DNA of 64,000 bases from Flectobacillus longus (GTDB lineage: Bacteria > Bacteroidota > Bacteroidia > Cytophagales > Spirosomataceae), in the NCBI RefSeq assembly GCF_030056705.1, contig NZ_JASHIC010000016.1, forward strand, positions 124,001 through 188,000, written 5' to 3'. Of this stretch, positions 1 through 9,524 are shown piece by piece. Both the position numbers and the translations under genes were made by a program. The notes beneath the pieces were generated by a model. The model worked only from the letters and a program-made list of their open reading frames with translations, was not told where the DNA came from and did no database searches. How positions within the stretch are numbered: position 1 is the first letter of the stretch; the number at the start of each line of letters is the position of its first letter.

Positions 1-10
1 ATGGATTAAA

Positions 11-57
11 AAAAGGAGTTGGATTTGAAATGTTTCATTTCTCACCCAAACTCCTTT
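11..57. terminator. Terminator-like hairpin after the PSP1 gene
   Basis: Two stacked stems: a 9-bp outer stem (12-20 with 49-57) and a 6-bp inner stem (27-32 with 36-41). An A-run at 7-14 would read as a U-run on the minus strand, so this fits termination of the minus-strand PSP1 gene that ends at 115. The T-rich stretch after 57 could also serve plus-strand transcripts. Confidence 0.55.
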
Positions 58-114
58 CTTATTTATATAATGAGTTCACCTTCGATTTTGTGAAAATGGG
101 TATTACTCTTTCAA

Positions 115-1665
115 CTAGCTTTGAGAAGGTTTATTGTTATCGTTCTTGCCATTTTTGTGTTGATGTGGCGGACGATTATGATTTCCTTTCGCATTTTTAC
201 TAGCACCTTGAGGATTATTTTGCTGAGGCTTCTGAACCTGTTTTGCTTGCTGCCCTCCTTGTGGATTATTAGGGTTATTTCCTTGGCTTGGGTTAACCTT
301 TGGTGCACTACTGGCTGGTTGTACTTGAGCCTTTGCCTGAGGGTTTTTGTTGTGATTAGTCTGATGCTTATGATTATTACCCTTTGGATTATTGCTTTGT
401 GGTTGTTGTGTTTTTTTCTCAACAACTACAGGTTTTTCTTTTTTATCAGAAACATCAAGGCGACTATCTTTTCTCTCGTGCTTGTACTCTTTTCTTTCAG
501 ATTTAACCTCTTGGTGTTTATCATTCTTTGACTTATTATGAGGTTTTTTCTTATTGTTGCTGTATTTCTTGTCCATTTTGTCCAAGTCAGCATTCAACCC
601 AGAAGTAGACTTATCTAAGTCTAAAGATGCTGGAGTATTCTCAAGTACGTCTAAAGATTGAGGTTGAATTCCTTTTTCATTTAGCTCAACTACCTCTCTT
701 ACTTTATCGACTGTTACAGGAATCCAATTACTTTCTTCGCCACGATAGCCAAACCACATGACACGTTTGAATATGTCAGTTTTTTGTAAAAGTGCTTCGC
801 CTTTCAAGGTTTGTAGAGGCTTCTCGATAGTCGGTATATCTTTAAGTGCATCCATATAAGTCTCAAGCTCATAGTTGAGACAACATTTCAGACGACCACA
901 CTGCCCTGATAATTTTACAGGATTCAATGAAAGATTTTGGTAACGAGCTGCCGAAGTAGTTACGTTTTTAAAGTCTGTCAACCACGTCGAACAACAAAGT
1001 TCACGACCACAAACGCCAATTCCTCCCACACGTGCAGCCTCTTGACGCAAAGAAATTTGCTTCATTTCGACTCTGACTTTGAACTCACTTGCCAAAATTT
1101 TGATAAGCTCACGAAAGTCAACACGGTCGTCGGACGAGTAATAGAATATCGCTTTGGTATTATCAGATTGGAACTCTACGTCTGACAATTTCATGTCTAA
1201 CTTAAGTTCTTTGATAATCTCGCGAGTACGATACATCGTTGGTAAATCACGGGCAATTGCTTGCTCATGTTTTTCTAAGTCTTTCTCATTGGCTTTACGA
1301 TAAACCACACGAACATTCTCATCATCTTTGATGCTTTTTTTCAACATTTGAAGGCGAACTAATTCACCTTGAAGCGAAACGAAGCCAAGATGATGACCGT
1401 TTGGTACATCTACAATTACAGGGTCACCAGCGTATAATTCGATTTGATTAACATTTCGAAAATACTCTTTACGACCACCCTTAAATTTTACCTCAATGAT
1501 ATTAAACTTACTAAATGCGGGTACTTCCATATTTGACAACCAGTCAAATACGTTCATTTTATTACACCCACCTGTACTACAAGCACCGTTGTTTTTACAG
1601 CCACTTACAGCACCATTGTTATTACGAGTACCACAACTACCTGTGGAACATGATTTGCATCCCAT
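115..1665 (-). CDS. PSP1 domain protein (RicT/YaaT-like)
   Basis: 516 residues. The PSP1 core (about residues 40-300) carries the signature of the family: C219, C224-C225 and C256, C261-C262 in the pattern CGxxxCC and CGRLKCC. The N-terminus is a Cys/Gly-rich stretch with cysteines at 3, 6, 11, 23, 29 and 34. In Bacillus the homologue RicT belongs to a Fe-S-containing Y-complex that affects RNase Y-dependent mRNA maturation; whether that role holds here is inference. From about residue 355 the protein is a low-complexity, disordered Lys/Asn/Gln/Pro-rich tail of about 160 residues, which the Bacillus protein lacks. The ATG at 1665 begins the Cys-rich segment, as in other Bacteroidota members. 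A TAnnTTTG element lies only 7 bases before it. Confidence 0.85.
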   Translation of the reverse strand: MGCKSCSTGSCGTRNNNGAVSGCKNNGACSTGGCNKMNVFDWLSNMEVPAFSKFNIIEVKFKGGRKEYFRNVNQIELYAGDPVIVDVPNGHHLGFVSLQGELVRLQMLKKSIKDDENVRVVYRKANEKDLEKHEQAIARDLPTMYRTREIIKELKLDMKLSDVEFQSDNTKAIFYYSSDDRVDFRELIKILASEFKVRVEMKQISLRQEAARVGGIGVCGRELCCSTWLTDFKNVTTSAARYQNLSLNPVKLSGQCGRLKCCLNYELETYMDALKDIPTIEKPLQTLKGEALLQKTDIFKRVMWFGYRGEESNWIPVTVDKVREVVELNEKGIQPQSLDVLENTPASLDLDKSTSGLNADLDKMDKKYSNNKKKPHNKSKNDKHQEVKSERKEYKHERKDSRLDVSDKKEKPVVVEKKTQQPQSNNPKGNNHKHQTNHNKNPQAKAQVQPASSAPKVNPSQGNNPNNPQGGQQAKQVQKPQQNNPQGASKNAKGNHNRPPHQHKNGKNDNNKPSQS

Positions 1666-1896
1666 ATATCTTCAAAAGTAAACGAGACAATGAGGATAAG
1701 TAAGGTTTGACTTTGGAATATATTTCCTGAAATCTTTTTTACTATGGCTCAAAACTCAGTGAAACACTGACCTCCTAAAGTGCTAAGTTGACAAACAAGC
1801 TAATTTGTTCCATTTTCAAGTAAATCCAAATACGATTTTACCTGATAGGCATACATTCGCTTTGTGTTATTTCTCGCTCTTTAAGAGACCTAGCGA

Positions 1897-3180
1897 CTAA
1901 CTATATCTGAGCACGTCCAAACCAATATCGCGACGATAATATTTACCTTCAAATGAGATAGTACTTGCCGCTTTCTGTGATTTTTGGATAGCTCTTTCTA
2001 ATGTATTGGACATTCCAGTCAGAGCCATTACTCTACCACCATTCGTCACTACAAGGTTTCCATCAAGTTTGGTACCAGCATGGAAAATTGAGGCATCTTC
2101 CACATTTTCGTAACCCACAATTACATCACCTTTGTTATAGTCACCCGGATAGCCTCCTGCTACTACTACTGTAGTTACGGCGTGTTGTTTGCTCACAGAA
2201 AACTCTGCTTGCCCCAATTCGCCTTTAGCTGTTGCTATCATGAGGGTTAATAAATCAGACTCGATACGTGGTAGAACAACCTCTGTTTCTGGGTCGCCCA
2301 TACGTGCGTTGTATTCAATCACGATAGGTTCTCCTTCGTGATTCATCAAACCGATGAAGATAAAGCCATTATACTTAATACCTTCTGCCTGTAAGCCAGT
2401 TAGTGTAGGTTTAACGATGTTTTCTTCAACAGATTGCATAAATTTTTCGGTAGCAAAAGGCACTGGCGAAACAGCTCCCATACCACCTGTATTCAATCCT
2501 GTATCAGCTTCGCCGATACGTTTGTAATCTTTTGCTTCAGGAAGAATCTTGTACGATTCTCCATCAGTAAGAACAAACACCGAAAGTTCGATACCTGTCA
2601 AAAACTCTTCAATTACCACTTTGTTACTAGCATCGCCAAATTTGGCATCAACAAGCATTTCAGAAAGTGATGTTTGAGCTTCTTCTAATGTTTGGGCAAT
2701 AATTACTCCTTTGCCCGCCGCTAATCCATCAGCTTTTAGTACTATAGGAAGTTTTTGAACAGCCAAATATGCTAGTCCATCTTCTAATGTATCTTTCGTA
2801 AAAGTTTGTGATTTTGCAGTAGGGATACCATATTTTACCATAAAGTTTTTCGAAAAATCTTTCGAACCTTCTAGCATTGCTCCTTTTGAATCTGGGCCTA
2901 CCATCAAAACGTGTTGTAAATCTGGGCGACTTTGGAAATAGTCACGAACACCTCTTACCAGTGGTTCTTCAGGACCAACAATTACTAGTTCGATTTGATT
3001 TTCTAAAACTTGCTCTGCGATTTTTTCAAAATCATTGAAGCCAACAGCCAAGTTTGTAGCAATAGCAGCTGTACCAGCATTACCTGGAGCTACGAATAAT
3101 TTTTCGCAAAGGGGGCTTTGAGCGATTTTCCAAGCAAATGCGTGTTCACGTCCGCCCGAGCCTAAAATTAGTATGTTCAT
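1897..3180 (-). CDS. purD: Phosphoribosylamine-glycine ligase
   Basis: 427 residues, the usual length for GARS. It catalyses ATP-dependent joining of glycine to 5-phosphoribosylamine, the second step of purine synthesis, in the cytoplasm. The N-terminus has GSGGREHA, followed by the ATP-grasp segment with KADGLAAGKGV (about 150-160), the NTGGMGAVSP motif (about 230) and the metal-binding EYNARMGDPE motif (about 290). It stands alone: upstream is recQ on the same strand after a 294-base gap with no clear terminator, and downstream is the PSP1 gene. Isolated pur genes are normal in this phylum. Confidence 0.96.
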   Translation of the reverse strand: MNILILGSGGREHAFAWKIAQSPLCEKLFVAPGNAGTAAIATNLAVGFNDFEKIAEQVLENQIELVIVGPEEPLVRGVRDYFQSRPDLQHVLMVGPDSKGAMLEGSKDFSKNFMVKYGIPTAKSQTFTKDTLEDGLAYLAVQKLPIVLKADGLAAGKGVIIAQTLEEAQTSLSEMLVDAKFGDASNKVVIEEFLTGIELSVFVLTDGESYKILPEAKDYKRIGEADTGLNTGGMGAVSPVPFATEKFMQSVEENIVKPTLTGLQAEGIKYNGFIFIGLMNHEGEPIVIEYNARMGDPETEVVLPRIESDLLTLMIATAKGELGQAEFSVSKQHAVTTVVVAGGYPGDYNKGDVIVGYENVEDASIFHAGTKLDGNLVVTNGGRVMALTGMSNTLERAIQKSQKAASTISFEGKYYRRDIGLDVLRYS

Positions 3181-3474
3181 TGAATTGGTTAATCTAAAAT
3201 AAACAGCCTTTAAATAAGACTATTTGTTTGAAATTGAATTGAGTACAAAGGGATAACAAAATTAACGCACAAAGAGGCATTTATGAAATCCTAGCTCAGC
3301 ATTTTTAACAAAACTATCAGAATCTTATTAATTGGAAGATTTTGAAGATATGTTTCGAGCAATAATTTGCAAACAAATTTTGTCTACTTTTTATTCCTCA
3401 AAACAATAGTTTGTTTATCTAAAATGCTTAAACAAGGTTTTCTTAATACCTCTTTGTCTTATTTTTTTGATAGT
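3181..3474. other. Intergenic region upstream of purD
   Basis: AT-rich spacer of 294 bases between the end of recQ and the start of purD, both on the minus strand. A minus-strand TAnnTTTG-like box (TAATTTTG, reverse complement at 3257-3264) lies about 77 bases before purD, but no TTG was seen at the right distance, so it is only a weak promoter candidate. No terminator, RNA gene or reading frame is visible. Confidence 0.4.
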
Positions 3475-5829
3475 CTAGTTGGCAAGTTCGCTCAAGAATT
3501 TAATTCTCATCAAGCGTAACTCTTCCTCTGTAATATCATCAATTCCACATTTATCTAATGCTACTGCTATATTATCCGTTTCAGCATGCAAGAAATAATC
3601 GTAAATTTCATCTTGTTTGTCTGGCTCAACTACTTGATTGATATAATAATCCAAGTTGAGTTTTGTACCCGAATAACAGATATGCTCGATTTCTTCGATA
3701 AGGTCTTCCATTGCCAACTCTTTTTGTTCGGCAATAATGTCCAAATCTACTTTACGGTCTACCTGCTGGATAATATGAATTTTGATTTTTGACTTATTTA
3801 CTGTCGATTTTACGACTACCTCAGTAGCAGTTTCAATTTCGTTGTCCTCTACGTACTTTTTGATTAAGTCAATAAATGGACGACCAAATTTCACTACTTT
3901 ACCCATACCCACACCGTTGATTTGAGCCATATCCTCCTTAGTAGTAGGATACGTTGTGGCCATTTCTTCGAGTGAAGGATCTTGGAAAATTACGTAAGGA
4001 GGCAAGTTTTTGTCTTTCGCAATTTTCTTTCTAAGGTTTTTCAACAATTCGAACAATGCTGCATCGTACGAACCGCCACCACCAGCTAATGACTCTTTTT
4101 CGTCTTCTTCCTCAATATGCTCGTTTTCATAGTCGTGATCTTTTGAAAGCGTTAATGGGAAAGAATCTTTTAAGAACGCATGGCCTTTTTCAGATACTTT
4201 TAAGATACCATAATTTTCAATATCTTTTTCTAGGTATCCCAAAACTGTAATTTGACGAATTACAGACAACCACTGTTCTACAGGCTCTTGCTGTTGAGCC
4301 TTTTTCTTAGTTGCTTTTGGTGCTTTTTTAGCTTTTGGCTTCGGAATCGGATTTCCATCCTCATCTTCTTCATCTGAGTATTCTACATCCTCATCTTCTT
4401 CATCTTCCTCGTCCTCATCGTCGTCGGCTTGAAGTTTGAAGTAGCTTTTACCCTTTCCAAAAATATCTAATTTATGATGCTCGTAGCTTGTTACATACTG
4501 GTTTTTGTGACCAAGCAATACATCAGCCAAATGCTGGGCGTCAAAACGCTCCCCTGTCATAATAGCTGCCTGTAGCGCCAAAACCACCTCTTGTTCTACT
4601 TTGAACTTTGCCGTTGGTTTTTTACAATTATCACAATAACCACAATCTTTGTCTACCTGCTCACCAAAATAGTGAAGCAATTGACGACGGCGACATACTC
4701 CTAAAGTAGAGTAAGATACCATTTCGTTCAATAACATACGGGCATTGTCGCGCTCGTTGATTGTTTTGTCTTTGTTAAACTTATCCAGCTTATTGATGTC
4801 CTCTTTTGCATAGAACATGATACAAATACCTTCCAAACCATCGCGACCTGCACGACCTGTTTCTTGGTAGTATCCTTCTAATGATTTTGGTGCATCGTAG
4901 TGGATTACAAAACGTACATCGGGCTTGTCGATACCCATCCCAAAAGCAATAGTCGCCACCATTACTTCAGCCTCCTCATTCAAGAAAGCCTCTTGGTTAG
5001 CCATACGAATATCGCTATCTAAGCCTGCATGATAAGGAAGCGCTTTGATACCGTTGACATTTAATACCTCGGCTACTTCTTCAACTTTTTTGCGACTCAG
5101 ACAGTAGATAATCCCTGCCTTACCGTGATTAACCTTGATGAACTTGATAATTTGCTTATCAATATCATCACGCTTAGCACGGATTTCGTAATACAAATTT
5201 TTGCGGTTGAAAGACGACTTAAACAAAGTAGCATCATCCATATTCAGGTTTTTCTGAATATCCTGTTGCACCTTAGGTGTTGCAGTTGCGGTGAGCGCAA
5301 TAATTGGCAAAGTGCTATCTAAGCTTTCGACAATACTACGAATTCGGCGATATTCTGGGCGGAAATCGTGTCCCCATTCGGAGATACAGTGCGCTTCGTC
5401 GATGGCCACGAAAGAGATTTTGGCTTGCTTCAAGAAAGCAAGGTTATCTTCTTTGGTCAAAGACTCAGGAGCAATGTACAACAATTTCACTTGGCCACTG
5501 ATTACGTCATTTTTTACTTTCGTCATCTCGGCCTTATTGAGCGACGAATTCAAAAACTGAGCATTGATACCAAAAGCGTTCATCTGATCCACTTGGTTTT
5601 TCATCAATGCAATCAATGGAGAAATAACAATAGCAGTCCCTTCAGTGGCTATGGCTGGTAATTGATAACACAATGACTTGCCTGCCCCTGTTGGCATGAT
5701 TACGAAAGTATTTTTTCCTGCTAAAGTATTCTTAATGATATCTTCCTGCTCGCCACGAAACTGGCTGTAACCGAAGGTTTCTTTGAGTTTTTCCTTCAAC
5801 AAGTCGGTGGTCTCTTGACTAACACTCAT
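3475..5829 (-). CDS. recQ: ATP-dependent DNA helicase RecQ, long form with acidic insert
   Basis: 784 residues. A 3'-5' superfamily 2 DNA helicase of recombination and repair. Helicase motifs include Walker A PTGAGKS (46-52) and the DEAH box, followed by the zinc-binding RecQ-Ct region with CGYCDNC. The RQC-like region is interrupted by a strongly acidic run of Asp/Glu and then a Lys/Ala-rich stretch, about residues 465-520. An HRDC domain follows (about 600-680), then a C-terminal extension of about 100 residues. The longest frame begins at a TTG (5838); the ATG at 5829 is preferred. A second, shorter RecQ is encoded at 47391. The gene is divergent from kdsD. Confidence 0.93.
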   Translation of the reverse strand: MSVSQETTDLLKEKLKETFGYSQFRGEQEDIIKNTLAGKNTFVIMPTGAGKSLCYQLPAIATEGTAIVISPLIALMKNQVDQMNAFGINAQFLNSSLNKAEMTKVKNDVISGQVKLLYIAPESLTKEDNLAFLKQAKISFVAIDEAHCISEWGHDFRPEYRRIRSIVESLDSTLPIIALTATATPKVQQDIQKNLNMDDATLFKSSFNRKNLYYEIRAKRDDIDKQIIKFIKVNHGKAGIIYCLSRKKVEEVAEVLNVNGIKALPYHAGLDSDIRMANQEAFLNEEAEVMVATIAFGMGIDKPDVRFVIHYDAPKSLEGYYQETGRAGRDGLEGICIMFYAKEDINKLDKFNKDKTINERDNARMLLNEMVSYSTLGVCRRRQLLHYFGEQVDKDCGYCDNCKKPTAKFKVEQEVVLALQAAIMTGERFDAQHLADVLLGHKNQYVTSYEHHKLDIFGKGKSYFKLQADDDEDEEDEEDEDVEYSDEEDEDGNPIPKPKAKKAPKATKKKAQQQEPVEQWLSVIRQITVLGYLEKDIENYGILKVSEKGHAFLKDSFPLTLSKDHDYENEHIEEEDEKESLAGGGGSYDAALFELLKNLRKKIAKDKNLPPYVIFQDPSLEEMATTYPTTKEDMAQINGVGMGKVVKFGRPFIDLIKKYVEDNEIETATEVVVKSTVNKSKIKIHIIQQVDRKVDLDIIAEQKELAMEDLIEEIEHICYSGTKLNLDYYINQVVEPDKQDEIYDYFLHAETDNIAVALDKCGIDDITEEELRLMRIKFLSELAN

Positions 5830-5876
5830 TGTCTTCAAACTTATTTGAGGTTATGAATAAAATTGATATTTGGTGG

Positions 5877-5911
5877 TTGTGAGACTGTACTTATATAATA
5901 GTTTATCTTTG
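5877..5911 (+). promoter_or_regulatory. Promoter candidate for kdsD
   Basis: TATCTTTG at 5904-5911 matches the TAnnTTTG -7 element of Bacteroidota, with a TTG at 5877-5879. The 24-base spacer is one base longer than the usual 17-23. It would give a leader of about 40 bases before the TTG start of kdsD. Confidence 0.5.
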
Positions 5912-5956
5912 CACTAAAATTAATACAAAACCAGTCATTAAAAACCGTTTCTAAAA

Positions 5957-6925
5957 TTGAAATTAGTAAAAAATATTCAATCAACAGCAAAAAAAGTTTT
6001 GCAGGAAGAAGCCGAAGCGATCCAAAAAATTATTGATAAAATTGATTCAGATTTTGAATCATGTGTAAATCACTTACTTAACAGTCGTGGTCGCTTTGTG
6101 ATTACAGGTATTGGTAAATCTGCAATCATTGCTCAAAAAATCGTTGCAACACTTAATTCGACAGGTACGCCAGCTTTGTTTATGCACGCTGCCGATGCTA
6201 TTCATGGTGATCTTGGTATGATTCAAGATGGAGATACCGTTATGTGTATTTCTAAATCTGGAGATACTCCTGAAATTAAGGTACTTGTGCCGCTGATTAA
6301 GCGTACAGGGGTGAAACTCATTGCGATGGTTTCGAATCCTCAATCGTATTTAGGGAAAAACGCTGATTTTATTTTGCATGCTTTAGCAGAGAGAGAAGCC
6401 GACTTACTCAATCTGGCACCAACGACTAGTACTACTGTAGCACTTGCCCTAGGCGATGCCTTGGCTGTATGTCTATTGGAATGTCGTGGCTTTAGTAGTA
6501 CAGATTTTGCAAAATATCACCCCGGAGGAGCTTTAGGTAAAAAATTGTATTTGAAAGTAAGTGATATTTATCCAAATCACGAATTACCGATTGTTCAATT
6601 CGATACTTCTATCAAAGATGCTATTGTCGAAATTAGCTCGAAACGTTTGGGAGCTACAGCGGTTGTGAACTCAGATGGTACTTTGGCTGGTATCATTACC
6701 GATGGTGACGTTCGTAGAATGCTGAATAAGTATGAGGTTCTTACTGGTTTGGAGGCAAAAGATATTATGACGCCTAATCCAAAAACAATTGAACCTGATG
6801 CGTACGCAACAGAGGCACTTCAAGTAATGCAAGAGAAAAATATCACTTCTTTGGTCGTACTAGAAAATCAAAAACCTATTGGTTTTGTCCACTTGCATGA
6901 TTTGTTGAAAGAAGGACTGGTTTGA
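5957..6925 (+). CDS. kdsD: Arabinose-5-phosphate isomerase (KpsF/GutQ family)
   Basis: 322 residues. It interconverts ribulose-5-phosphate and arabinose-5-phosphate, the first step to Kdo for lipopolysaccharide. A SIS domain spans about 42-175 (GIGKSA at 51-56, SKSGDTPE at 99-106), followed by HPGGALGKKL (188-197) and two CBS domains (about 203-262 and 269-322). This order is diagnostic of KdsD. The start is TTG: no ATG lies upstream in frame, and the family sequence begins directly with LVKNIQSTAKKVL. Divergent from recQ, convergent with the DUF4293 gene. Confidence 0.93.
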   Translation: MKLVKNIQSTAKKVLQEEAEAIQKIIDKIDSDFESCVNHLLNSRGRFVITGIGKSAIIAQKIVATLNSTGTPALFMHAADAIHGDLGMIQDGDTVMCISKSGDTPEIKVLVPLIKRTGVKLIAMVSNPQSYLGKNADFILHALAEREADLLNLAPTTSTTVALALGDALAVCLLECRGFSSTDFAKYHPGGALGKKLYLKVSDIYPNHELPIVQFDTSIKDAIVEISSKRLGATAVVNSDGTLAGIITDGDVRRMLNKYEVLTGLEAKDIMTPNPKTIEPDAYATEALQVMQEKNITSLVVLENQKPIGFVHLHDLLKEGLV

Positions 6926-7236
6926 TTTTGATAGGGGTCAGGCAACAGGCACTAGGCAAAGAGTGGATGTAGAAGATTTTTTTGTTATCTTCTTCGAAAT
7001 AAATCTGAGTCATTCCAAGCTTTGAAATTAGACTTATCGTCAAATCATTCATCAAAAAAGGCGGTCGAAAATTGTTTTTCGACCGCCTTTTTTGATACTA
7101 CTATACTATATATGGCTCAGCTTGAGACACAAAGCATTGCATCTCTACTGACAATCACCAAATAAGGTTTATCATATTCTTGAGTTCATTTATTCTAACA
7201 ACTCAGCACTCTACCCTCTAAACTCCTCACTTACAA
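6926..7236. other. Intergenic region with repeat copy and bidirectional terminator
   Basis: The 311-base gap between convergent kdsD and the DUF4293 gene holds a repeat copy at 6940-6964 (24 of 25 bases match the reverse complement of 40566-40590), the strong hairpin at 7051-7096, and near 7197-7232 a run of ACTC/CTC words resembling the other intergenic repeats. No reading frame or RNA gene was seen. Confidence 0.6.
7051..7096. terminator. Bidirectional terminator, GCGGTCG family copy 1
   Basis: Perfect 21-bp stem (7051-7071 with 7076-7096) around a 4-base loop, with A-run and T-run forming the outer stem, so it can end transcription from both kdsD (plus) and the DUF4293 gene (minus). The core GGCGGTCGAAAA is shared with the hairpins at 34760-34803 and 39266-39311. 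Confidence 0.85.
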
Positions 7237-7710
7237 CTATCTCATTCTATCTGCTGAGCGCACTAGCATTTCGTCGCGACGGATTAGACGATTGGCAATC
7301 ATATTTGCTAATAAGGCAAATACGCCAGCGTAAAAACCTAAAGCATAGTTCCCTTGGTTTTCTGGTTCGAAAAGTGGAATACCTTCTTTAAAAACATTAT
7401 AAAAACTTGCGCCTAGTACACCCGCCAATACAGCCGAGTTTAAGGCTCCTAAAGACATTTGTAATACTCTTTTCTTGTATTGAGAAAGAGAAACAATAGC
7501 AATTACAGCAGCTATACCTGCCAAAATTGCAATATAAATCGTGCTTGAGCTTACTGTTGTGGCTCCTTGTGTGTGTTCTAAAGTTTTGGCTGTCAATACG
7601 ACTTTCTGATTGAGTGCAGCGCTACTTTTTTCCCAAATCGGGCTACTAATTACAACTCCCATGGCAATTACTATTAATGCCAATAAAAGACTTTGTGTAC
7701 GTTGAATCAT
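7237..7710 (-). CDS. DUF4293 family membrane protein
   Basis: 157 residues with four predicted membrane spans (about 7-25, 58-76, 85-103 and 121-142) and a basic C-terminus. The N-terminal MIQRTQS followed by a long hydrophobic helix is characteristic of DUF4293, a Bacteroidota family of unknown function. Together with crtD it forms a minus-strand pair with a 95-base gap; no functional link is evident. Confidence 0.8.
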   Translation of the reverse strand: MIQRTQSLLLALIVIAMGVVISSPIWEKSSAALNQKVVLTAKTLEHTQGATTVSSSTIYIAILAGIAAVIAIVSLSQYKKRVLQMSLGALNSAVLAGVLGASFYNVFKEGIPLFEPENQGNYALGFYAGVFALLANMIANRLIRRDEMLVRSADRMR

Positions 7711-7805
7711 TTTGTTATAGCTAAATCTTGTTTTTCAAAAACCCACAGGGTTTGTTTTGATTTGGCAAAGTTCCGAAACTTTAACTAAGTAAACAAGTAG
7801 GTATT

Positions 7806-9278
7806 TCAAAGTTCCTTTGCCATGATTTTGGCCGAAGACAAAGCCAATGGAATTCCTCCGCCAGGATGTACGCTTCCTCCCACAAAATATAAATCTTTGA
7901 TGGTTTTTGAAAAATTCGCATGTCTCAAAAACGCCGCATATTTGTTGTTAGAAGAGTTTCCATACAAAGCTCCTTGTGCCGAAGATGTTTTCTGCTCAAT
8001 ACTTCTTGGGTCTAAGATAGCCTCAGTTTCTATCAAAGAAGCTAAGTCACAAGACAGTATTCTCGAAACTTTTTGAATTACCTGTTGTCGAAGGTCTTGA
8101 ATTAGCTTATCCCAATCTTGCCCCTCATTGGCTGGTGCATTAATGAGTACAAACCAGTTTTCACAACCTTCTGGTGCGTCGTCTGGCTTGTGTTTGGAGC
8201 TAATATTGATATATACCGTAGGGTCATTGAAGATTTTTTTATCCTCAAACATCACTCGAAATTCTTCGCGATAATCATCACTAAACAGGATATTATGAAG
8301 CCCCAACTCAGGAAAAGACTTTTTAACTCCCCAATAAAAAATTACGCCCGAACTTGATTTGGGTTGATTTAGTAGCTTATCAGGATGTGGCGATTGTGGT
8401 AATAACTTGCGATAGGTATGAGTAACGTCCATATTAGAAACTACCTTATCGAAGAATAGCTCTTGCTCTTCTCTATCCTGAGATGCAACACGAATCCCTT
8501 TTACCTGTTGATTTTGAGTAAGGATTTCCTTTACTCGATGTTGAAAATAGAATTTTACCCCTAATGATTTTGCTAAATTCACAAGTACATTCGTAATATC
8601 TACCATTCCTTTTTTCGGAAAAAAAGCACCTACATTGTATTCCAAATGTGGAATAATATTCAATGTCGCAGGAGTTTGATATGGATCTGAACCATTATAG
8701 GTGGCATATCTATTGAAAAGTTGTACCAACTTAGGATGTTGGAAATACTTTTCATTGGCATGATTCATGGTTCCGAATATGCCAAGTTTAGGAAGATTGA
8801 GGTATCCTCGTAAGGCCTTTTTCGAAGTCCATGTGGATAACTTGTGTAAAGAGTCTTGTAAGAATAACCCATCTAATACTTCGTATTTGAAAGCACTATC
8901 CTTCAAAAACTGTTCTACTTTCACCGCCGAAATACCCAGCACCTTTTCTACCTCTTGAGCAAATTTGGGAGGTTCAGCGTATGCATTCAGTCTGGTTCCA
9001 TCTTCCCAGAAATAATGGCAAATGGTGGATAGACGCTCATATTCAAAAAAATCAGAAGCTTTTTTTCCTACTAACTGGAATAGTTCTTCTACCAAATGTG
9101 GCAAGGTAAACAAGGATGGGCCTGCATCAAATCGGTATCCATCTTGCTCAAAACTACTGAGTTTTCCACCAGCATACTCATTAGCCTCAAAAACTTCTAC
9201 TTCATAACCCTTATGCGCTAAGCGAATCGCCGAGGCGATTCCTGCAATACCTGCTCCTATGATTGCGACTTTTTTCAT
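7806..9278 (-). CDS. crtD: CrtI/CrtD-type carotenoid desaturase, probably 1-hydroxycarotenoid 3,4-desaturase
   Basis: 490 residues, an FAD-dependent phytoene-desaturase-family enzyme. The N-terminal dinucleotide-binding motif is GAGIAGIASA, and the C-terminus has the FAD/substrate motif GGSVHPGGGIPLALSSAK. The segment GPSLFTLPHLVEELF (about residues 54-68) resembles the CrtD subgroup of Bacteroidota. CrtI phytoene desaturases usually have GPSWYWMP at that place, so a role late in the carotenoid pathway (3,4-desaturation of a 1-hydroxycarotenoid) is favoured; this is family knowledge, not proof. No crtB, crtI or crtZ is nearby, so the gene is apart from any carotenoid cluster. Confidence 0.8.
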   Translation of the reverse strand: MKKVAIIGAGIAGIASAIRLAHKGYEVEVFEANEYAGGKLSSFEQDGYRFDAGPSLFTLPHLVEELFQLVGKKASDFFEYERLSTICHYFWEDGTRLNAYAEPPKFAQEVEKVLGISAVKVEQFLKDSAFKYEVLDGLFLQDSLHKLSTWTSKKALRGYLNLPKLGIFGTMNHANEKYFQHPKLVQLFNRYATYNGSDPYQTPATLNIIPHLEYNVGAFFPKKGMVDITNVLVNLAKSLGVKFYFQHRVKEILTQNQQVKGIRVASQDREEQELFFDKVVSNMDVTHTYRKLLPQSPHPDKLLNQPKSSSGVIFYWGVKKSFPELGLHNILFSDDYREEFRVMFEDKKIFNDPTVYINISSKHKPDDAPEGCENWFVLINAPANEGQDWDKLIQDLRQQVIQKVSRILSCDLASLIETEAILDPRSIEQKTSSAQGALYGNSSNNKYAAFLRHANFSKTIKDLYFVGGSVHPGGGIPLALSSAKIMAKEL

Positions 9279-9524
9279 TCTTTTTGTGTTAGCATTCTTC
9301 CTTCAAATATCACTTTCCCTTCTTTTATGAAACTACTGATTAGTAAGAATGTTTGAGGCTTATACGTTTGTTTTCTTCTCTTAAGATGTGATTTTTTCTG
9401 GTAACAAGTAAAAAGACAACCTCTCCAAGCCTACAAATACTTACTAAGAGGCTCTTTTATCTTGACTTTTTTTTACTAATCCTAAAGAAAGTTACAGATT
9501 CTCCTTAAATAGATTTTAAATTCT

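Noticed and set aside
111-531. Long frames on both strands over the start of the window (104 and 136 codons)
   Set aside because: They are shadows of the low-complexity tail of the PSP1 protein, whose repeated Asn/Lys/Gln codons leave other frames open.
3257-3264. Possible purD promoter (TAATTTTG on the minus strand)
   Set aside because: No -33 TTG at 17-23 bases and the pattern is common in AT-rich gaps.
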